Shown here: positions 54,732-63,154 of the stretch, piece by piece | How the letters are laid out: each line of letters begins with the position of its first letter | How positions within the stretch are numbered: position 1 is the stretch's first letter | NCBI GenBank assembly: GCA_947630235.1 | Contig: CANRGN010000002.1 | Coordinates: 1-64,000, forward strand | Direction: 5' to 3' | DNA: 64,000 nucleotides | Source: an uncultured Clostridia bacterium | GTDB lineage: Bacteria; Bacillota; Clostridia; TANB77; CAG-508 | Program-made: the position numbers and the translations under genes | Notes under the pieces: model-generated | Told to the model about the DNA's origin: nothing | The model's input: only the letters and a program-made list of their open reading frames with translations | Database searches by the model: none

Positions 54732-55541
54732 TTATTTTTTCTTTTTTATTTTATCAAATTCTTTTAATAATTTTAAATATTCTTTAGAAATTTCTTCTAT
54801 ATTTTTATTTAAATCATCTTTTTTTCTTCTAAGTAATATTTCATTATCTAAAAGGTTTTTGTTAGAGAAAATTTCTGAAGTACGAATATTTAATATTATA
54901 CGCTTGTTTTCTTCTAATAGTTTCTCATAAATATTTTTTAGCTTTATTAAATTATCAAAATCATCTATTTCTAAATCTTTATTTATATTATTCTTTTCAC
55001 ATAATACAACTAATCCCAACATTTTATTTAAATCAGAATTTTTATAAGCTACTTCTAAAATATCATATAATTCATTTTCTAAACGAGTATTTTTTAAATT
55101 TAATAAAGGACATAATTTTAATATCAAATTTTTATATAAATAATTTAAACGATTAAAGTTCTCTTCTGATATTTGCTCTTTATGTGTATACTCTATTGCT
55201 AATTTAATATCCTCTTGCATTAACGCATATTCATGAAGTTCATTTTTAAATTCTTTATCTGTTAAATTATCAATTTTTTGTTCACTTATTTCGTTATCAT
55301 ATTTAATTATTTCTTTATATATTGCTATTTTTCTTTTTAATTTATCTAAATTTACTCTAGCTATAAAAAGCTTTGCTTCATTTACTCCTAATTTTAAATT
55401 ATAATTATGCTTTATTTCTGGAAAAGCATAAAAGCTAAGCCAATCCCTTTCTGCAATTTTTTCAGCAACATTATTTTTTAATTTATTTACTTCAATTATT
55501 AATTGCGTATACTCTGGGGCTAAATACATATCAAAAGACAT
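54732..55541 (-). CDS. Coiled-coil protein of unknown function
   Basis: 269 aa, soluble and almost entirely helical, with Lys/Glu/Leu-rich heptad-like patterns. It opens MSFDMYLAPEYTQLIIEV, then ERDWLSFYAFPEIKHNY (about 34-50), a pattern I recall from uncharacterised clostridial proteins next to chaperone-like genes. GGAGG precedes the ATG. The tail is strongly basic (KKKDDL ... FDKIKKKK). Function unknown. Confidence 0.7.
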   Translation of the reverse strand: MSFDMYLAPEYTQLIIEVNKLKNNVAEKIAERDWLSFYAFPEIKHNYNLKLGVNEAKLFIARVNLDKLKRKIAIYKEIIKYDNEISEQKIDNLTDKEFKNELHEYALMQEDIKLAIEYTHKEQISEENFNRLNYLYKNLILKLCPLLNLKNTRLENELYDILEVAYKNSDLNKMLGLVVLCEKNNINKDLEIDDFDNLIKLKNIYEKLLEENKRIILNIRTSEIFSNKNLLDNEILLRRKKDDLNKNIEEISKEYLKLLKEFDKIKKKK

Positions 55542-55556
55542 AAAACCTCCAAATTA

Positions 55557-55628
55557 TTTTTTATTCAGTAGGAAAGTTCTCTGTAGATAAAAAGTATTGC
55601 ACACAATTTTTGACAAAATTGGCGCACT
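55557..55628 (+). repeat. Dispersed repeat, copy E (full length, opposite orientation)
   Basis: Plus-strand TTTATTCAGTAGGAAAGTT, CTCTGTAGATAAAAAGTATT, then TGCACACAATTTTTGACAAA and ATTGGCGCAC. It has the complete hairpin (CAATTTT/AAAATTG inside TGC/GCA). It lies between dapL and the coiled-coil gene. Confidence 0.75.
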
Positions 55629-55679
55629 AACAATTTAATTTTGACTTTCAAATATATTTTAACAGTCTGTAAGAAAACG

Positions 55680-56927
55680 TTATCTATTGTTATTTGACAT
55701 TTTTTCTTGTATTCTTTTTATTGCCTCTATGGTATTTTCCTTGGTTCCAAATCCAGTAAGTCTAAAATATCCTTCACCACATGGTCCAAATCCTACACCA
55801 GGAGTTCCTACTACATTACACTCTTTAAGTAATTTATCAAAAAATTCCCAAGACAACATACCATCTGGAACTTTAAGCCAAATATAAGGTGCATTTACAC
55901 CTCCATAACAAGTATAACCAGCTTCTTCTAATCCTGTTTTTATAATTTTACTATTTTCTAAATAATATTTAATATTTTCTTTAATTTGTTTTTGGCCTTC
56001 ATCTGAATAAATAGCTTCAGCACCTTTTTGAACTATATAAGACACTCCATTAAACTTTGTTCCATGTCTTCTGCTCCATAAACTATTTATACTTATTTCC
56101 TTTCCAGCTTTTGTATAACCTTTTAATTCTTTTGGTACTACAGTATATGCACATCTTACACCAGTAAATCCTGCTGTTTTTGAATAACTTCTAAATTCTA
56201 TTGCAACTTCCTTAGCTCCTTCTATTTCAAAAATACTATGTGGTACATCATCTTCTGTAATAAAAGCTTCATAAGCAGAATCAAATAAAATTAAAGATTT
56301 ATTTTCTCTTGCATAATCTACCCATTTTTTTAATTGATTTTTAGTTAATGTAGTTCCAGTTGGATTATTAGGAAAACATAAATAAATAATATCTGGACAA
56401 ATTTTTGGAAGTTTTGGCTCGAAATTGTTTTCAGCATTTGTAGAAAGATATACTATATTTTCATAAATGCCTTTATTTTTATTATATTTTCCACTTCTTC
56501 CTGCCATAACATTTGTATCTAAATATACTGGATAAACAGGATCTGTAATTGCAACAATATTATCTATTCCTAAAATATCTCCTATGTTACCACAATCACA
56601 TTTGGCTCCATCAGATACAAAAATTTCATCAATACTTATATCAATTCCTCTTTTTTTATAATCATATTCTGCAATTTTTTCTCTTAAAAATTCATATCCT
56701 TGTTCTAAACCATAACCTTTAAATGTTTCTTTTTCTCCCATTTCATCAACAGCTTTATGCATAGCTTTTATAACTTCAGGAACCAGTGGTCTAGTAACAT
56801 CACCTATTCCTAGTTTAATTATTTTTGCATTAGGATTTTCTTCTTGAAACTCCTTAACTTTTTTTGCAATAGTTGAAAACAAATAACTATCTTGTAACTC
56901 TAAAAAATTTTCATTAATTTTAATCAT
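55680..56927 (-). CDS. dapL: LL-diaminopimelate aminotransferase
   Basis: PLP enzyme that makes LL-diaminopimelate from tetrahydrodipicolinate in one step, 415 aa. It has the PLP lysine in [13 protein letters not shown] (about 265), NNPTGTTL and the conserved start [13 protein letters not shown]. An AGGAGG site precedes the ATG. With dapF and murE nearby, it indicates that lysine and the wall precursor meso-DAP are made through the aminotransferase pathway. The same strand holds dapF, but the two are not contiguous. Confidence 0.95.
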   Translation of the reverse strand: MIKINENFLELQDSYLFSTIAKKVKEFQEENPNAKIIKLGIGDVTRPLVPEVIKAMHKAVDEMGEKETFKGYGLEQGYEFLREKIAEYDYKKRGIDISIDEIFVSDGAKCDCGNIGDILGIDNIVAITDPVYPVYLDTNVMAGRSGKYNKNKGIYENIVYLSTNAENNFEPKLPKICPDIIYLCFPNNPTGTTLTKNQLKKWVDYARENKSLILFDSAYEAFITEDDVPHSIFEIEGAKEVAIEFRSYSKTAGFTGVRCAYTVVPKELKGYTKAGKEISINSLWSRRHGTKFNGVSYIVQKGAEAIYSDEGQKQIKENIKYYLENSKIIKTGLEEAGYTCYGGVNAPYIWLKVPDGMLSWEFFDKLLKECNVVGTPGVGFGPCGEGYFRLTGFGTKENTIEAIKRIQEKMSNNNR

Positions 56928-57116
56928 TTTAGCCTCCTAAATGATTGATATACTCCTTATGGATAAATTATTATTCTTAAGTATATTTGTTATATCATTT
57001 TTAAATTCTTTTTTCAATAGATAAATTAAATACATTTGATTTTTTGAGCTATTTATGGTATAATTAACATAAGTTATGTAATATTTTTTCTTCGCGCCCC
57101 ACTTAGGGGAGAAAGG

Positions 57117-57401
57117 ATGATCTTTATGTTTAACAAAAGAACCGCAATATCCACACTATTAGTTATGGCAGTACTGTTTCTGGCATCTCTTATACTGAAA
57201 GTAGTTTTGATCCGGAAAATAGTTTTAATCATAATCCTTATTGCTGTTGCAATTGCTGCTATTATTTGGACAGGATTCGTAATAGGAATTGATGATTATA
57301 CTGTAATACAGAGAATTATAAAATTCTTCTTACGCGGTATAGTAACAATTTCCTATATTGGAGGTTTAATCCTCCTGATTCCTATTCTGTGGAAATGGTA
57401 A
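57117..57401 (+). CDS. Small membrane protein with foreign-looking codon use
   Basis: 94 aa (or 91 aa from the ATG at 57126) with three hydrophobic helices and charged ends. The start has GGGGAGAAAGG upstream. Its codons stand out from the rest of the window: CTG, CTC, ATC, CGC, TCC and one CGG at codon 33 (57213-57215), the only in-frame CGG found outside the three truA/dacF sites. The leader also has an unusual CGCGCCCC. These features suggest recent transfer. If CGG is not decoded in this host, translation would fail at codon 33. Function unknown. Confidence 0.6.
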   Translation: MIFMFNKRTAISTLLVMAVLFLASLILKVVLIRKIVLIIILIAVAIAAIIWTGFVIGIDDYTVIQRIIKFFLRGIVTISYIGGLILLIPILWKW

Positions 57402-57408
57402 AAAAAGA

Positions 57409-57436
57409 AAAGAGCTCTTACACTATAGAGCTCTTT
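57409..57436 (+). terminator. Terminator of the small membrane protein gene
   Basis: AAAGAGCTCT pairs with AGAGCTCTTT around an 8-base loop, then TTTCTTTTT. Confidence 0.85.
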
Positions 57437-57561
57437 TTCTTTTTATTTTACATAACTTTCCTCTTTACTTTTTTTACCAAAAGATATATAATTGGTTTCG
57501 AAAAATTTGATAAATAACAGTTTATTATTCAATTTGCCTTTAAAGAAAGGAATTAAAAATT

Positions 57562-59052
57562 ATGAAACTAAAAAATTTACTAAATAATGTTGAAATTGTT
57601 AATCAAAAAGGAAATTTAGATATTGAAATAACAAATTTACATTCGGATTCTAGAAAAATAAAACAAGGAGGTTTATTTATCGCAATAAATGGATTTACAA
57701 AAAATGGAATTGAATTCATTCCTAGTGCAATAGATAATGGAGCAATTGCTATTATTGTAGAACCTGATGTTAATATAAATAATTTAAATTATGCTATTCC
57801 AATAATATCTGTTAAAAATACTAGAAAAGCCTTAGCTATTCTTTCTTGTAATTTCTATGATAACCCATCCAAAAAATTAAAACTTATTGGAGTTACAGGA
57901 ACAAAAGGAAAAACTACATCAACATTTATGATTAAAGCTATACTACAAAAAGCTGGATACAATGTTGGATTAATAGGAAGTATTGCTGTTTATATAAATG
58001 ATGAAAAAATTGAGGATACTGATAGAACTACCCCTGAAAGTATTGAAATACAAAAGCATCTTGCAAATATGGTTGATAACAATGTTGATATAGCAATAAT
58101 AGAAGTTTCTTCTCAGGCAATGAAACTTGATAGAGTTGCAGGATGTGAATTTGATACTGCATTATTTACAAATCTATCAGAGGACCATATTAGTAAAAAT
58201 GAACATCCTAATATGGAAGATTACTTTAATTGTAAATTAAATTTACTAAAACTTGCAAAAACTATTGTTATAAATAATGATGATGAAAAAGTTAAAACTA
58301 TAAATTCAATTTTACCAGAAAAAAATATTTTAACATTTTCTATTGAAAATGATTCTATATTTAAAGCTAACCATGAAAAAATTATAATTACAGATTCTTT
58401 TATAGATTTTGAAGTACCTATAAATGGTAAAAATGAAAAAATCGAAGCAGCTATACCTGGAAAATTTAGCATATATAATGCTTTAGGAGCAATAGCTACT
58501 TCATCTGTATTTAATGTTTCTAGTAAAAATATAAAAGAGGCTTTAAAAGATTTAAAAGTTCTTGGTAGAAGTGAACTTGTTCCAAATAAATTAGGTTTAA
58601 CAATTATGATAGATTATGCTCATACCCCATCTAGTTTAGAAAGTATACTTACTGCAGTAAAATCTTATGCAAAAGGAAAAATAATATGTGCTTGGGGAGT
58701 AGGTGGAGATAGAGATAAAGCAAAAAGACCAGTTATGGGAGAAATTTCTGGAAGACTTGCAGATTACACTGTTCTTATGTCAGATCAAGTTAGAACAGAA
58801 GATCCACTTCAAATTCTAAAAGACATTGAAAAAGGAATTATTCCTACTGGTAAACCTTACAAAATTATTGTTGATAGAACTGAAGGAATAAGATATGCTA
58901 TTTCAATTGCTCAAAAAGGAGATATTATTGTTATCCCTGGTCTTGGACATGATTTATATCTTGAAAAAAATGGCGTAAAATATCCTTATAATGAAAGAGT
59001 AGTTATTTCACAAATTATTGATGAAATGATTGCAAATGGTGAAAGAAAATAA
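57562..59052 (+). CDS. murE: UDP-N-acetylmuramyl-tripeptide synthetase MurE
   Basis: Adds the third residue (probably meso-DAP here) to UDP-MurNAc-L-Ala-D-Glu, 496 aa. ATP-binding loop GVTGTKGKTT (about 113), central-domain TTPES and EVSSQAMKLDRV, and C-terminal domain IDYAHTPSS, GVGGDRDKAKRPVMG. The substrate motif that is usually DNPR in DAP-type enzymes reads DQVR (MSDQVRTEDP, about 410), keeping the Asp and Arg. Since dapL and dapF are present, meso-DAP remains the likely substrate, but this variant deserves a check. Single gene with its own terminator at 59063-59090, opposite in strand to spoVD. Confidence 0.93.
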   Translation: MKLKNLLNNVEIVNQKGNLDIEITNLHSDSRKIKQGGLFIAINGFTKNGIEFIPSAIDNGAIAIIVEPDVNINNLNYAIPIISVKNTRKALAILSCNFYDNPSKKLKLIGVTGTKGKTTSTFMIKAILQKAGYNVGLIGSIAVYINDEKIEDTDRTTPESIEIQKHLANMVDNNVDIAIIEVSSQAMKLDRVAGCEFDTALFTNLSEDHISKNEHPNMEDYFNCKLNLLKLAKTIVINNDDEKVKTINSILPEKNILTFSIENDSIFKANHEKIIITDSFIDFEVPINGKNEKIEAAIPGKFSIYNALGAIATSSVFNVSSKNIKEALKDLKVLGRSELVPNKLGLTIMIDYAHTPSSLESILTAVKSYAKGKIICAWGVGGDRDKAKRPVMGEISGRLADYTVLMSDQVRTEDPLQILKDIEKGIIPTGKPYKIIVDRTEGIRYAISIAQKGDIIVIPGLGHDLYLEKNGVKYPYNERVVISQIIDEMIANGERK

Positions 59053-59062
59053 AACAAAAAAT

Positions 59063-59090
59063 GAGACAAAGTATGTATTAGCTTTGTCTC
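59063..59090 (+). terminator. Terminator of murE
   Basis: GAGACAAAG pairs with CTTTGTCTC, then TTTTTTG; convergent with dapF. Confidence 0.85.
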
Positions 59091-59107
59091 TTTTTTGTTT
59101 TTATTTT

Positions 59108-59956
59108 TTATAAATTATCTATTTTTCCTTCATATAATAATTCAGAATTACCAATTAAAAAATATTCCCCATCAACATCTTTAACTTCTATTTTTCCACC
59201 ATCTAATTCCACAATTAAATCCCTATCTGTGTATAACTTTTTTATACATACTGATGATGCTGCTATTGCTCCAGTACCACAGCCTAGAGTTTTTCCAACA
59301 CCTCTTTCCCATACCTTTACTTTTATTTTTGAACTATTTTCAACTTTTACAAACTCAACATTTACTTTTTTAGGAAAGTATTTATAATTTTCAACATATT
59401 CTCCAACTTTTTCAAAATTAAAATCTTCAAAATTATTAACAAAGCAAACTACATGTGGATTTCCAACTGAAACTGGAGAAAATTCGAATATTCTATTTTT
59501 ATAGTCTATTTCAATATTTTGAAGTTCCTCCTTTATATCCACTTTAGGTAAATACACAGGTATTAAATTATATTTAAAAATAGCTTTTCCCATATTAACA
59601 TGTATTTTACTTATATTATTATTTTCAAATTCTAACTTTATATGTTTTATTCCACCTAAAGTTTCTATATCAAATTCACTCTTATTTACTATTTTTTTAT
59701 CATATACTAATTTTGCTAAACATCTAATACCATTTCCACACATTTCTGCTTCTGAACCATCACTATTAAATATTCTCATCTTTACACTTGCAATTTTACT
59801 AGTATAAAAGTAAATTACACCATCTGCTCCTACTCCAAAATGTCTATCACATAAAAATTTAGATAATATACTAAAATTATATTTTGGATAATCTTTAGTA
59901 CAATCAATAAGTATAAAATCATTGCCAACTGCTTGCATTTTAGAAAAAATAATCAT
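59108..59956 (-). CDS. dapF: Diaminopimelate epimerase
   Basis: Cofactor-free epimerase that turns LL-DAP into meso-DAP, 282 aa from the ATG at 59956 (MIIFSKMQAVGNDFILID is the family start); the ATG at 59977 lacks a site and adds only seven residues. The two catalytic Cys are in EMCGNGIRC (about 78) and GCGTGAIA (about 225). It supplies the meso-DAP for MurE and lysine. Confidence 0.94.
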   Translation of the reverse strand: MIIFSKMQAVGNDFILIDCTKDYPKYNFSILSKFLCDRHFGVGADGVIYFYTSKIASVKMRIFNSDGSEAEMCGNGIRCLAKLVYDKKIVNKSEFDIETLGGIKHIKLEFENNNISKIHVNMGKAIFKYNLIPVYLPKVDIKEELQNIEIDYKNRIFEFSPVSVGNPHVVCFVNNFEDFNFEKVGEYVENYKYFPKKVNVEFVKVENSSKIKVKVWERGVGKTLGCGTGAIAASSVCIKKLYTDRDLIVELDGGKIEVKDVDGEYFLIGNSELLYEGKIDNL

Positions 59957-60038
59957 ATAAAATATCAATCCCTTCATAAGTTTTATATCAAACTTTTTGT
60001 ATTGATAAATTATATGATTATAAATTCAATTTATGATT

Positions 60039-62297
60039 TTATTGTGCATCTACTAAATCTTCTTTAATTACTACATTTATAACTGTACCTTCTTCAACAG
60101 ATGTACCAAAATACGGATCTTGTGAAACAACATTTCCAGTAGTCCCTGTAATCTTAATATTAAGCCCAGAATTTCGTAAAATATTCGTTGCTTCACTAGC
60201 AGATAAACCTTTAATATTTGGGACTGTTTGAGAAACTCTAACATCACTATCTTCAGCATATAAACAAACAATAGCTCCGCTTGTTAAAGCCACTCCTGAT
60301 TTTGGAACTTGATCTGTAACTATAGTTGTATTCTCATCTCCATTACAATTTACTTTAACAGAAAAACCACTTTGTTCTAATATTCTTTTAGCTTCAGCCA
60401 TTGTCTTTCCAGTTACATTAGATATTGCTATATTATTTTCTGTATTTTCAATAGGTTCTGTTCCATCAGAAGTAATTCCTAAAACTGGTAAAACCTCTGA
60501 TAAAATTTGGGCTGCAACAGGTCCTGCTACTTGACCACCTTGATGATTTTTTCCAGTAACTCCATATACAATTACTAAACAAACAACTTGTGTATTTTCA
60601 ATAGGAGAAATTGCTATAAACGAAGCTACATAACCTTCATCTTCCTTACCAATAGTAGGTTCTGATGTTCCACTCTTTCCTCCTATTGAATATCCTTCAA
60701 CTTTTGCATGTTTTCCTGTTCCTTCTACAACAACTGATTCCATCATATTTTTTATTTTTTCAGAAGTCTCTTTTGAAATAACTTGTCTAACTTTCTCTGT
60801 TTCAAGTGTTTCTATTGTACCAGTATCTGTATTTTCAATTTGTTTAACAATTCTAGGGTTTACATACACTCCATCATTAGTTATTGCAGATACAGCAGAA
60901 ATAAGTTGCAAAGGAGAAATAGTAAATCTTTGACCAAATGACATTGTAGCAAGTTCTACTGGTCCTACTTTATTTAAATCTGTAAACTTTCCTGGATAAG
61001 TAGTAGCAATATCTGAACCAATTTTATCAAAAAATCCAAATGCATCATAATATTTATATAAGGTTTTTGCACCTATTTTTTGTCCAAGTTGCATAAATGC
61101 AGGATTACATGAACGCTCTAAAGCTTCTCTTAAAGAAAGCGAACCATGTGGAGTAGCACTCCAACAACTAATTGTTCTATCTGCTACTTGATATTGTACA
61201 TTACAATGAAAATCGCCAGCATGATCTGTTTCAACAACATTTTCTTCTAAAGCTACAGAAGATGTTATAAGCTTAAAAGTTGATCCAGGTTCATACATTG
61301 AAGAAACAGCCTTATTATTCCACAATCCATATACAGCATTTAATTTTTCTTCTTGTGTATAATCTTCCCAAGTTCCTGTAAGTCCAGTAGGACCTATATC
61401 CATTGGAGAATTTAAATTATAATCTGGATATGTAGCCATAGCTAAAATATCGCCACTTTGAGGATTCATTATTATAACATTTCCGCCTCTTAAAGCATTA
61501 TTTTCTATACAAGCTTGTTCAATATATTTTTCGGCAATACCTTGAACTTTAGTATCTATAGTAAGATATAAATTACTTCCATTCTCAGGAGCAATATATT
61601 GCTCTGTTTCATCAGAAATAGCTTCTCCATGTACATCATTTGCAGTTACTACCTTTCCTGCCGTTCCTGTTAAAGTACTATTCCATTTATCTTCTAAACC
61701 AGACAAGCCATAATTATCATCACCACAAACTCCAATTAAATTAGAAGCTAAATCATTATAAGGATATTCTCTTTTCATATCTTCATCAATATTTATTCCA
61801 GTTGTTATCTTTTCTTCTTCCATCCATTTTTTAAATTCATCCATAATATTTTTTTCAACTTTTTTTGCAATTACAGAAACAGAAGATGTACTTTCAACTT
61901 TTTTTCTTGCTTCTTCTTCAGATAAAGAAAAATATTTTGTAAATGCTTGAATTAAAACATCATTTGGAACATCTTTACCATCACTATATTTTACTGTGCC
62001 AGGATTTATCGATACTGTACTTACAGCTACACTCATTGCTAATATTTCACCATTTGTATCAAAAATAGTTCCTCTATTTGGGCTTATTATCTTATTTTTT
62101 ACTTGTTGACTATAAGCTTCTTTACTGTATTGTGGACCATGAACAAATATTGTTATCGCAAGACTAATTGAAACTATAACTAATCCTATCATTGCTATTG
62201 CTGCAGTTATTTTAATTCTTAAATCTATCCCCTTTTTTTCAGCAATTTGAGTTTCTTTACTTTTCCTCACTTTTTTTTTCTCTTTTATTTTCTCCAC
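60039..62297 (-). CDS. spoVD: Penicillin-binding transpeptidase with PASTA domains (SpoVD type)
   Basis: Class B PBP, 752 aa. A cytosolic basic tail, one helix (about 31-51) and the dimerisation domain (about 60-240) precede the transpeptidase domain. Active-site motifs: PGSTFK (Ser-x-x-Lys, about 345), RSCNPAF (Ser-x-Asn) and GGKSGTSE (Lys-Ser-Gly). Two PASTA domains follow (about 630-752), starting ISNVTGKTMAEAK and VPNIKGLSASEAT. It starts with GTG and AGGA of the preceding stop region serves as the ribosome-binding site, so it is translationally coupled to the J-domain gene. In dcw clusters this protein precedes murE; here murE is separate and on the other strand. The choice of SpoVD over a vegetative PBP is by domain layout. 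Confidence 0.88.
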   Translation of the reverse strand: MEKIKEKKKVRKSKETQIAEKKGIDLRIKITAAIAMIGLVIVSISLAITIFVHGPQYSKEAYSQQVKNKIISPNRGTIFDTNGEILAMSVAVSTVSINPGTVKYSDGKDVPNDVLIQAFTKYFSLSEEEARKKVESTSSVSVIAKKVEKNIMDEFKKWMEEEKITTGINIDEDMKREYPYNDLASNLIGVCGDDNYGLSGLEDKWNSTLTGTAGKVVTANDVHGEAISDETEQYIAPENGSNLYLTIDTKVQGIAEKYIEQACIENNALRGGNVIIMNPQSGDILAMATYPDYNLNSPMDIGPTGLTGTWEDYTQEEKLNAVYGLWNNKAVSSMYEPGSTFKLITSSVALEENVVETDHAGDFHCNVQYQVADRTISCWSATPHGSLSLREALERSCNPAFMQLGQKIGAKTLYKYYDAFGFFDKIGSDIATTYPGKFTDLNKVGPVELATMSFGQRFTISPLQLISAVSAITNDGVYVNPRIVKQIENTDTGTIETLETEKVRQVISKETSEKIKNMMESVVVEGTGKHAKVEGYSIGGKSGTSEPTIGKEDEGYVASFIAISPIENTQVVCLVIVYGVTGKNHQGGQVAGPVAAQILSEVLPVLGITSDGTEPIENTENNIAISNVTGKTMAEAKRILEQSGFSVKVNCNGDENTTIVTDQVPKSGVALTSGAIVCLYAEDSDVRVSQTVPNIKGLSASEATNILRNSGLNIKITGTTGNVVSQDPYFGTSVEEGTVINVVIKEDLVDAQ

Positions 62298-62303
62298 CTT
62301 CTC

Positions 62304-63017
62304 TTATCCTAGCAAATCTTTAATATAATTTATTCTTTCTATATAAAAATCTTTTATAAAAGGTATTTGTGATATTAAAAAAACTATTACCAATAAAACT
62401 ATAATAGATATAATTTTTATAAATAAAGATTTAAATTTAGTAATTCTAACAGATTTTTTATATTCTTTTTCAATTGTTTTTCTTAATATCTCTTTACTTT
62501 TTTGTTCTAATTCAAACTGTTTTTTTTGTTTTTTTACTTGATCTTCTATTGATTCTTGTATAGCCTTTAATTTTCTTTGTTTTAAATTGTTTTCTTCAAT
62601 AATCTTCTGTTTTTTTAACTTTTCTTGATTTAATTTTTCTTGCTTTAACTTTTCTTGTATTATCCTTTCTTCAGCTTCTCTTTTTTGTTTTTCTTTTTCT
62701 TCTATCTCATTTTGTAATCTTTCTTGATTTTCTTTTTCAAATTCTCTATTATACTCAACTGTATTTCTTTGAAGATTATTCATAAGCTCATCATTTCTCA
62801 TCTTTACTAAATCTTTATCATAAGAATTTCGAGTTTCTTCTCTTCCTAACACTTTATACGCGATCTCTAATTTACTTAAAAATTTTTCAGCTTTTTCTTT
62901 TTTTTCAGGGATAAGTAAATATGATTCATATTTATCTTTTAATTCATTATATGCGTTTTTAATTTCATCAATTGATGCATCTTCTGGAATTTTTAAAATA
63001 TCATAAAAAGTAATCAT
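62304..63017 (-). CDS. Membrane-tethered J-domain-like protein lacking HPD
   Basis: 237 aa. The first 65 residues match a J-domain (ITFYDILKIPEDASIDEIKNAY ... AYKVLGREETRNSYD), but the HPD tripeptide that activates Hsp70 is absent: the loop reads YESYLLIPEKK. A charged coiled-coil of Gln/Lys/Glu repeats (about 85-190, KEKQKREAEERI) follows, then one transmembrane helix (IIVLLVIVFLISQIPF) near the C-terminus. It probably does not stimulate DnaK by the standard mechanism and may be a scaffold. The gene overlaps the ribosome-binding region of spoVD (6-base gap), so the two are coupled. Confidence 0.78.
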   Translation of the reverse strand: MITFYDILKIPEDASIDEIKNAYNELKDKYESYLLIPEKKEKAEKFLSKLEIAYKVLGREETRNSYDKDLVKMRNDELMNNLQRNTVEYNREFEKENQERLQNEIEEKEKQKREAEERIIQEKLKQEKLNQEKLKKQKIIEENNLKQRKLKAIQESIEDQVKKQKKQFELEQKSKEILRKTIEKEYKKSVRITKFKSLFIKIISIIVLLVIVFLISQIPFIKDFYIERINYIKDLLG

Positions 63018-63154
63018 TTTTATTTCTCTTTCTTAAAATTAATCTATATCAAAAATTATATCATTACATTTTTTTTATATCAAGAATTTTGTTGTAATAT
63101 TTTCTTGTTCATGATAAAATATTCTAAATATTATTTGTTGAAGGGATATATATA

